From positions 57,184,806 through 57,248,805 of the forward strand of contig CM055101.1 of NCBI GenBank assembly GCA_029204225.1: DNA of 64,000 nucleotides. The letters run 5' to 3'. Shown in pieces: positions 56,867 to 64,000 of this stretch (its first letter is position 1; each line of letters begins with the position of its first letter). The position numbers and the translations under genes are program-made. The DNA comes from Diphasiastrum complanatum (Eukaryota > Streptophyta > Lycopodiopsida > Lycopodiales > Lycopodiaceae). The notes beneath the pieces are model-generated. The model saw only the letters and a program-made list of their open reading frames with translations, ran no database searches and was not told the origin of the DNA.

Positions 56867-59800
56867 CTATGAAGATTTGAGCATTGATCTTGATATAACT
56901 CCAAGATTAGATCTATGCTTGATGAATGCACTTTTGCTCAAAGGCTTGGTGAGTAGATCGGCAATACAAGAGGACGAGTTGACATGCTCCAAATAGATTT
57001 CTCCTCCAATAAGCTTTTCTCTCACAAAATGGTGTGCCACTTCTATGTGCTTGCTTCTTGCATGAAATATGAGATTATTGGCAAGAGCTTGGGCCAAGAT
57101 GTTATCACAGTTGATCATTGGTAGATCATCCTCCTTGATGCACTTTAGCTCCATTAATAACCTCTTGATCCAAAGCACTTCTTTGGTAGTTGTAGTGAGT
57201 GCTTTGTACTCGGCCTCACATGAAGAGAGAGATATAGTATCTTGCTTTTTGGAAAGCCAAGATATTAGATTGCCTCCAAGAAAGATAGTGTATGCACTAA
57301 TAGACTTTCGATCCATCTTGTCACTTGCAAAGTCCGAATCCGAGTAGCCAATAATGGATAGATCTTCACTTTTATAGAGTAGACCATAATCACAAGATGA
57401 AGATACATATCTTAGAGTCCTCTTGGCCATCTTCCAATGATGGATCTTAGGATCTTGCATAAATTGACTCAATTTGTGCACACAAAAACTAAGATCGGGC
57501 CTAGTAATGGTAAGGCCAAATCAAGGAGCCTACAAGACTCCTAAAAAGTGTGATGTCCTCAAAGGATCTTTCATCACCTTTATTAGGATCTTTTACAATT
57601 TGCTCCATTGGAGTATCTATGCTCTTAGAATTTTCCATATGGAATTTTTTCAACATAGAGTGAGCATATCTAGATTGGCATATAAAGACATGATTTTCAT
57701 AAAAATCAATTTCTAGGCCTAGGATGTAATGCATCTCTCCTAGATCTTGCATTTTAAACTCACATCCAAGTGCTAGCTTGGTTTCATCAACTAACTTGAT
57801 ACAACTTCCACAAAGAATAATGTCATCAACATAAATTAGAAGAATGACAATATTGCTATCAACAAACTTTAGATACATGGAAGGATCATAGTCACTAAGA
57901 GTAAATCCTAGTGAGATAAGAAAAGAGTTAAGTCTTGAATACCATGATCTTGGTGCTTGCTTGAGTCCATAAAGACTTTTGAAGAGCAAGCACACTTTGG
58001 ACTCATCCTTGAGGCTGTTCCATATAGATCTCCTCCTCAAGATAACCATTTAGAAAAGCATTGGATACATCTAATTGGAACACCTTCCACTTGAAAAAAC
58101 AAGCAAGAGAAATAAGAATTCTTATTGTCACCATCTTTGCAACGGGTGCAAAGGTCTCCTCATAATCAAGACCATGGATTTGAGCAAATCCTTTGGCACA
58201 TAATATTGCTTTATGCTTGTTGATGGTGCCATCATGATTGAACTTGATCCGAAATACCCACTTGCAACCAATCACATGCTTGTTGGATGGAGGATCCACA
58301 AGCTCCCAAGTATTGTTGGTGATCAATGCATCATACTCTTGCTTCATGGCATCATACCACTCCTTGGTATTGAGTGCCTCTTGTACATTCTTTGGCTCTT
58401 CATGAGAGACATAAAAAACATAATTAGTGAAATCAAGATCCACTTGTTTGCCTTTGTCAACATATGAGAGCCTCTTAGGCTCGGATCTATCTCTCATGGA
58501 TCTTCTTGGTGAAAAAATCCCAGGAGAGTCTTCTTCAAATCTCGACCCCATCACATCATGATTGTCTTCAAAATCAATAATTGATGATGCATCCATAGAT
58601 TTCTTGATCTCGGCCTCTTCAAATGATGAGTGTTGATCTTCATGAAAGATAACATCTCTACTTTCAATAACTTGAGAAGTAGAGAGTATAATGACTCTAT
58701 AGGCCTTCTTGGTGGATGAGTATCCAACCATTATCCCTTTGCATGCACTAGGATCTTCCTTTTTCCTTGTTTCCAAGGGAATATGGACAAAGCATAAGCA
58801 TCCAAAAACTCTAAGGTGATCAACCTTAGGCTTCTTCAAAAATAAGATTTCATATGGTGAATTTCCTCCAAGAGCTATATGTGGGAGCCTATTGCAAAGA
58901 TAATTTGCACAATTAATGGCTTCTCCCCAAAAATCTTTGGGCAAAGATGCCTCAATTCTCATAGATTTTGCACATTCACATAGAGATCTATTCTTTCTCT
59001 CGGCCACTCCATTTTGAGATGGAGAGTAGGCACAAGAGAAGTCTCTTTTAATGCCTTCAGGCTCACAAAAATCTTGAAATTTATTGGAGATATATTCAAC
59101 ACCTCCATCACTTCTAAGAGCTTAAATCTTGAATGAGAATTGCTTCTCTACATAAGCTACATAAGCTTTGAAAATAAGGAAATGATCAAAAACCATAGAT
59201 TTAGAAGCAAGAAGATATATCCAAGTGAATCTTGTGTAATCATCAATGAAAGTAACAAAACAAGTGGCTCCTTCCTTGCTTGTAGTTGATGAGAAATGCA
59301 CATCCGAGTGGATTAGCTCCAAAGGATGCTTGCTTTTGATAGAATATATTGTAAATGGCTTTTTGTGAGATTTAGCAATAGCACAAGCCTCACAAGGCTT
59401 GATCTTCTTGGAGAGTGACTTTGGCAAGCCAATAGCTTTGGCTTCTTTGATCATAGAGAGCATGGATTTGTAGTTGGGATGTCCCAACCTCCTATGCCAT
59501 AATTCCTCCATAGAGAGCTTGTTCACAAGAGCAACATTACAAGCATTCACATACTCATTTGGATCTAGTTTATAGATGCCACCAAATCTAGATCCTAATG
59601 CAAGTATCTCATCATTCTTCTTGATAGTGCAAGTATCAACATTGAATTTTACATCAAGGCCATTATCAAGCAATTGGCCAACACTAATAAGATTCTTGGT
59701 AAGCTTAGGTACATAAAGAACTCTAGAGAGAGAAAGAACTTTAGAGGATGCAAGCTTCAAGGGAATGTTCCCTATGCCTTCAATAGGACATTCAAAATCA

Positions 59801-60906
59801 TTTGCAGTGTATATTGATTTCTTGACTCCATCATAAGGTGCAATAGAAGAGAAAGAGTCCTTGGAGCTAGACATATGTGAAGAGGCTCCACTATCAATAT
59901 ACCATAGGCCGTCCTTCTTGAAAGGAGTAGATGAGAAACTAGAGACCATAAGAGATCCCTCTCCTTCACTTGAAATAGTGTCTTCCTTCTCATTGGTAAT
60001 ATTGGCTTGCTTGAGTTGATTCTTCTTTTTGAAGCAATTGGTGGCATAATGACCTTTCTTGCCACAATAAAAGCACTTGATCTTCTTCTTCTTGAGCTTG
60101 GATGATGAAGCATTAGAGGAATCATCTTCCTCCTCATCTTTGTCTTTGGATTTGACTTTGTCCTTGCTTGAGGATTGTTGATGTTGGTTCTTGCTCCTCC
60201 CTTTGTGCTTATCCTTGGCAAAGAGAGCTTTGCCATCATTATGAGTGAGAGAAAGCTTGTCCATCCTCAAGAGCTTGTACTCATGTCTTGCTTCTTCTGA
60301 AATTAGCACACTTTGGAGAGCCTCCAAACTTGGTAGCTCCTCCTTAATGGCATAGGATTGGACAAGGTTATCAAATTCACTTCTCAAGCCATTGAGAATG
60401 ACTTGAACTAGCTCATTTTGATTGATGGAATCACCAATGCAAGCAAGCTCTCTATGAATATCTTTTACTCTCAAAACATAACTAGATGCACTCTCATCAC
60501 TCTTTTGGCTACTTTGAAAGATTTGATTCCTAAGAGTGAGAAGCCTAGAGGAATTCTTAGCCTCATAGATAGTCTTGAGACAATCCCAAGCTTCTTTGGC
60601 TGTTGTACAAGTACCTATCTCCCTCAATATCTCATTAGAGACATTCATCTTAATGTAGTGGAGAGCCATCCTAGTTCTCTTTTTGTATTTTTGAACCTCT
60701 TGAAGAAGTTGTGGTTCTTCTTCAAGGCCAAGAACTATGTCCATCACGTCTTGAAGGATCAAGATGGACTCCATCCTCATTTTCCAAATTGAATAGTTTG
60801 AAGTGGTCAATCTTTCACTTGGTTCCAACAAGGATGAACCCATTGAAGACATTTGAAGTGAAGAAAACTCAAATGATGAACAATAAATGTTGCTACACAC
60901 TTTCAA
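56867..60906 (-). pseudogene. Copia gag-pol polyprotein, one stop and two frameshifts
   Basis: The first frame (60906-59122, 594 codons) holds Gag (NYSIWKMRMESIL near residue 40), a CCHC zinc knuckle (CFYCGKKGHYATNC, about 278-291), protease (WYIDSGASSHM, about 335-345), GAG-pre-integrase (LWHRRLGHPNYKSM, about 470) and the integrase start (FIDDYTRFTW). A TAA at 59122-59124 interrupts integrase. The same frame resumes with LRSDGGVEYIS and AERKNRSLCECAKSM, and runs to 58003 including the RT start (FQLDVSNAFLNGYLEEEIYM). A frameshift near 58020 leads to the frame with KSLYGLKQAPRSWYSRL and YVDDIIL. A second near 57525 leads to RNase H (YSDSDFASD; SWLSKKQDTISLSSCEAEY). The domain order is that of Ty1/copia. 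Confidence 0.96.
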
Positions 60907-61608
60907 TAGGATCCAATAATTGAGTACTATCTCCTCCTATGAAAGATCTTGCAACTATTTGTGAATTGATTTTCACTAGCTACTCAAATCTCTCTAAAAC
61001 AAGATCTATTTCACATCAATTGATGGAGTATAGGCAAAGTTAGGATCTAACACTCTTAGCACATGTGAAATATACTAAGAAATCAAATTTGACTCAAATA
61101 CAATGATATTGCATGAAACAAAATGGCTAAGATCTCAAAACAGTGCCTAGATCACATATAGATGAGATTGGCAAGCATACAACTGTGATTTTGGATCAAC
61201 CAAGCAATCTGTTGACCAAACCAAATGTGTCCATCCAGGTCTAGGTGCCCTACCTAACCCTCTTCAAAAGCTTATAACTATTGATTAGCTCAACCAAATG
61301 GAATTAACTGATTGCAACAGAAACTAGACAAAAATAGCTTCAAAACAAGCTATCAAGCAAGATAAATGGATCAAACATGAGAGAGAACTTCCAAACTGAA
61401 ATTGGATGTTCCTCACATGTGTCTGAGCACCTGATTTCGTACAGTACCAGGTCAGACCCAATCAATGTCCTTTTGATCTCTTTTGATCCAAGATTGAACA
61501 AGATAGCTAGGAAAATGGGCCTTGACAACTTCTAGCTCAAGATTGATGAACATTTTTTCACTTAGATGGATCAAAATGCATGGTAACCTTAGGTAGGCTC
61601 TGATACCA

Positions 61609-62345
61609 TGTTGAATTTCACACGTGTGGACTGTCCACTACATGTACTTGTGATCTCCTAAGGTGTGTAGATGCACCAAGATCAAGACTAGATTAAGATT
61701 CAAGATCAATCTTAGATCCTATGGCAAAAACACACTACTACATGCATTCAATCACTTCCAACTCTCACTCACACGTGTGGGAAGTATTCAAAAAATAGTC
61801 TAAGTAAAAACAAGCTGCTCTCCTCGGGTAAAGAGAGAAAATGCATCATGAGCTCTCGGGTAGAGAGAGAAAGCTAGAAATCCAATAACTCACAAAATCC
61901 ATGAAATCACCAAATCAATTAGATTCAAAATGAGGAGTACAATAATACTAGTAGGTCCATGAGCTAGCACTATGCTTAACTATGATTGGACCATATTTTG
62001 TCACCTCTTGATCCTATTGGATCATTGATCCATGCACCTCTTAATTCTATTGGACTGTATTCAAGCACACCTCAATTTCCTATTGGACCTCACAAGGTTC
62101 CACCTCTAAATCCTATTGGACCTCTTGGAATTCATCAAACAAAAACTTTACACTTGTCTACACTCTAATTGGCACGTGTTTAGCCTCTTACTCTATTTTG
62201 GCTCAATAGCGGCATTACAAGTGGAAATGCATAATTTGCCATCTATGCCAAATTTATTCCTATCAACATCCTACACCTAGATGCTTGATGTAAAAAACAT
62301 AAGAACCCTATATCTAACATAGATAATCTTTTTCAATTCTTCACA
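61609..62345 (-). repeat. 5' LTR of the complete copia element
   Basis: 737 bp, starting directly beside the primer site. It keeps both terminal dinucleotides and drives minus-strand transcription of gag-pol. Confidence 0.96.
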
Positions 62346-62903
62346 TATTGGTCCTTATCTTTATATTCAATCATTTATTAAGTATTGAAATCTAGCTATA
62401 ATAAATAGATTGCATATAGCAAACTAGGAGTAGCTTGGATCTAAATGTACATAAGTACAAGGGCAAATCCATGCCATACAAATACTTTTACTTCTTGTAT
62501 GAAGAACAGGTGATGTATAGTTTTCGTAATTTTTCAGCATATCCATACTTTCCAAGGGCACACAAGCTATCCTCCTATTTTATGAAACTTAAAACCTAAT
62601 CGTATCTTATTAACAAGTTAAACAATGCATGTGTGCATATACCCTAATGGTGGTCATGAAACAATATGCCACCCTTATATAAGCAATACCCTTTGCTCTA
62701 CGTAAGAGACAAGGCTAGGTGGAGACATCAATTCGATAACTTGTGAAGAGAGCAACAATTCTTGTCCGTAGGATGACACTGGATCAATCTTGACCATCAA
62801 AATTACATCATGTGAAATCTGGGGGGTTTTTTCCATAATACCAATATTAGGTACGAGACTTACAGATAAATGAAAAAGTCACCCAACACTGTATGTATTC
62901 AAA

Positions 62904-63123
<220 letters not shown>

Positions 63124-63149
63124 ATTGTTTGTTGGGTATTCATTATTAG

Positions 63150-63400
63150 CATCTTTCTACGACTATTTCTCAAGATGACGGAAGAGACATCAGTCACTGA
63201 TCATCTGAACGATTTCAAACAGCTGCTCAACTAGCTAGCTACAGTGGGTTTGCCATTATTGGACAGAAACACCAACATGTCTCTCCTATCCAGTCGTCCT
63301 CCTTCTTACGACAATCTATTATTGCTTTTGAGCAATACTCTTGAGCTGTCTCTATAGAAGCTGATAGCAAGTTTATTAAAGGAAGAAGTAAGAAGGAAGC
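63150..63400 (+). pseudogene. Copia gag scrap (UBN2-type)
   Basis: Translating across stops gives SVTDHLNDFKQLLN, LATVGLPLLDRNTNMSLLSS and PPSYDNLLLLLSN, the typical pattern of the middle of copia Gag. No flanking LTR was found. Confidence 0.7.
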
Positions 63401-63891
63401 TTACCCAGACAACTATGTCACACTCGCATCCCCACCCGTACTTAGTTTGCAAGTTCAAAAGAAGCAAACAAACTCGCAACTTTGACATTTTTGCACCCTC
63501 ATACAAGGATTGGATGCCAAGCCACACATCATCTCTTCTTCCCTTGTCAATGTGGCCTCGGGTGGGTTTGTGAAGAATGCATCCATCATGTCATCCATGT
63601 CCCCCTCATGATCATGCGATGTGAATGGCACATCCTCATGTGTTGTGTCTTCTCGTGACATTTCTTCGTGCAAGTCCACGGGTGGTGTATGCGAGCAAAG
63701 TGGTGGCTCTCGTGCGCTTGCACATCTGAATCTTGTGGATCGCATGGCAATATCTGGTTGAATTCTTCGATAGTCATGTGAGTGTAAGTCATCATCCTAC
63801 ACAATACAAGTGCAACAACAATAAAAAATAACTGAATATTCCTCCAATCAAAAAGGGCGCCAAACAACATACATGAAAAAGGAGCATGCAA
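63370..63891 (-). pseudogene. CACTA (En/Spm) TNP2-like transposase N-terminal scrap
   Basis: On the minus strand an acidic segment (HDHEGDMDDMMDAFFTNPPEA, about 63630-63570) leads to EEEMMCGLASNP. After a frameshift near 63505 comes LYEGAKMSKLRVCLLLLNLQ, then TKYGWGC. This matches the TNP2 pattern (NPLYEGC..SKL..LLLLNLQ.K.GWS). It overlaps the end of the copia gag scrap by a few bases and runs toward the window end. No CACTA termini were seen. Confidence 0.6.
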
Positions 63892-64000
63892 TCATTTATT
63901 TAATTTTAGCAATACAAAGAGGTTTTCAAAGTATAACTCAGCGAAGAACCGACCTCTGTCCGCACAAATAATGAATCCCTCTCAATCTGACCATACATGC

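Larger units (their letters stand above)
56112..62345 (-). mobile_element. Complete Ty1/copia LTR retrotransposon
   Basis: Two 737-bp LTRs (56112-56848 and 61609-62345) differ at about 8 positions with no indels (about 98.9% identity by eye). They are flanked by a perfect 5-bp duplication TATTG (56107-56111 and 62346-62350). The primer site (complement of 61597-61608, TGGTATCAGAGC) abuts the 5' LTR. A polypurine tract (TTTTTTAGGAGGAG, complement of 56849-56862) abuts the 3' LTR. The outer terminal dinucleotide of the 3' LTR has mutated (TT for TG at 56112). The coding region has one stop and two frameshifts, so it is a recent but non-autonomous insertion. Confidence 0.97.

Overview
The window is nuclear DNA of a land plant with a large, retrotransposon-rich genome. 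The evidence is three cytosolic class I small heat-shock protein genes, many Ty1/copia remnants with plant-type primer sites (complement of the initiator-Met tRNA 3' end), a Ty3/gypsy fragment, a CACTA-type fragment, G-box promoter elements and GT-AG introns. The class I sHSP genes carry an intron, which is uncommon in flowering plants. Together with the repeat content this hints at a fern or another non-angiosperm, but that is a weak inference.

Layout. Positions 1-19355 and 23759-43152 are two direct copies (A and B) of one segment about 19.4 kb long, 23.76-23.80 kb apart and nearly identical by eye. The segment may extend left of the window. Each copy holds an sHSP gene on the minus strand, a solo LTR with an intact 5-bp target duplication, a (GA)n tract, and two copies of an unusual composite element. 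Positions 19356-23758, between the copies, hold nested copia remnants. Copy B is followed by a Ty3/gypsy fragment and a third, inverted sHSP gene (45292-45960). Positions 46973-55966 hold a third, older and inverted copy (C) of the composite element, which has itself been split by a small copia insertion. Next come a structurally complete copia element (56112-62345, 737-bp LTRs, TSD TATTG), a long (AG)n tract, a copia gag scrap and a CACTA TNP2-like scrap.

The composite element is the notable system. It has three transcription units: X (unknown), HU and Y (unknown, acidic C-terminus). HU begins with a divergent histone H3. This is followed, in a fused or adjacent reading frame, by a basic/acidic linker and an intron-containing Ulp1-like (C48, SUMO-protease type) cysteine peptidase with recognisable His and Cys motifs. 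HU and Y are divergently transcribed from a compact bidirectional promoter: two outward TATA boxes about 260 bp apart enclose up to seven CACGTG G-boxes. Both leaders consist of roughly 80-bp hairpin repeats (CCAATATCG...GCGC...GCGC..CG..ACCRATAT). The same module recurs upstream of a copia gag at 21944-22196 and 23232-23482. All copies are decayed and several share the same stops. I infer an H3-tagged deSUMOylase carried by a mobile element, possibly acting against chromatin silencing. The homology calls come from reading the sequence and no search was run.
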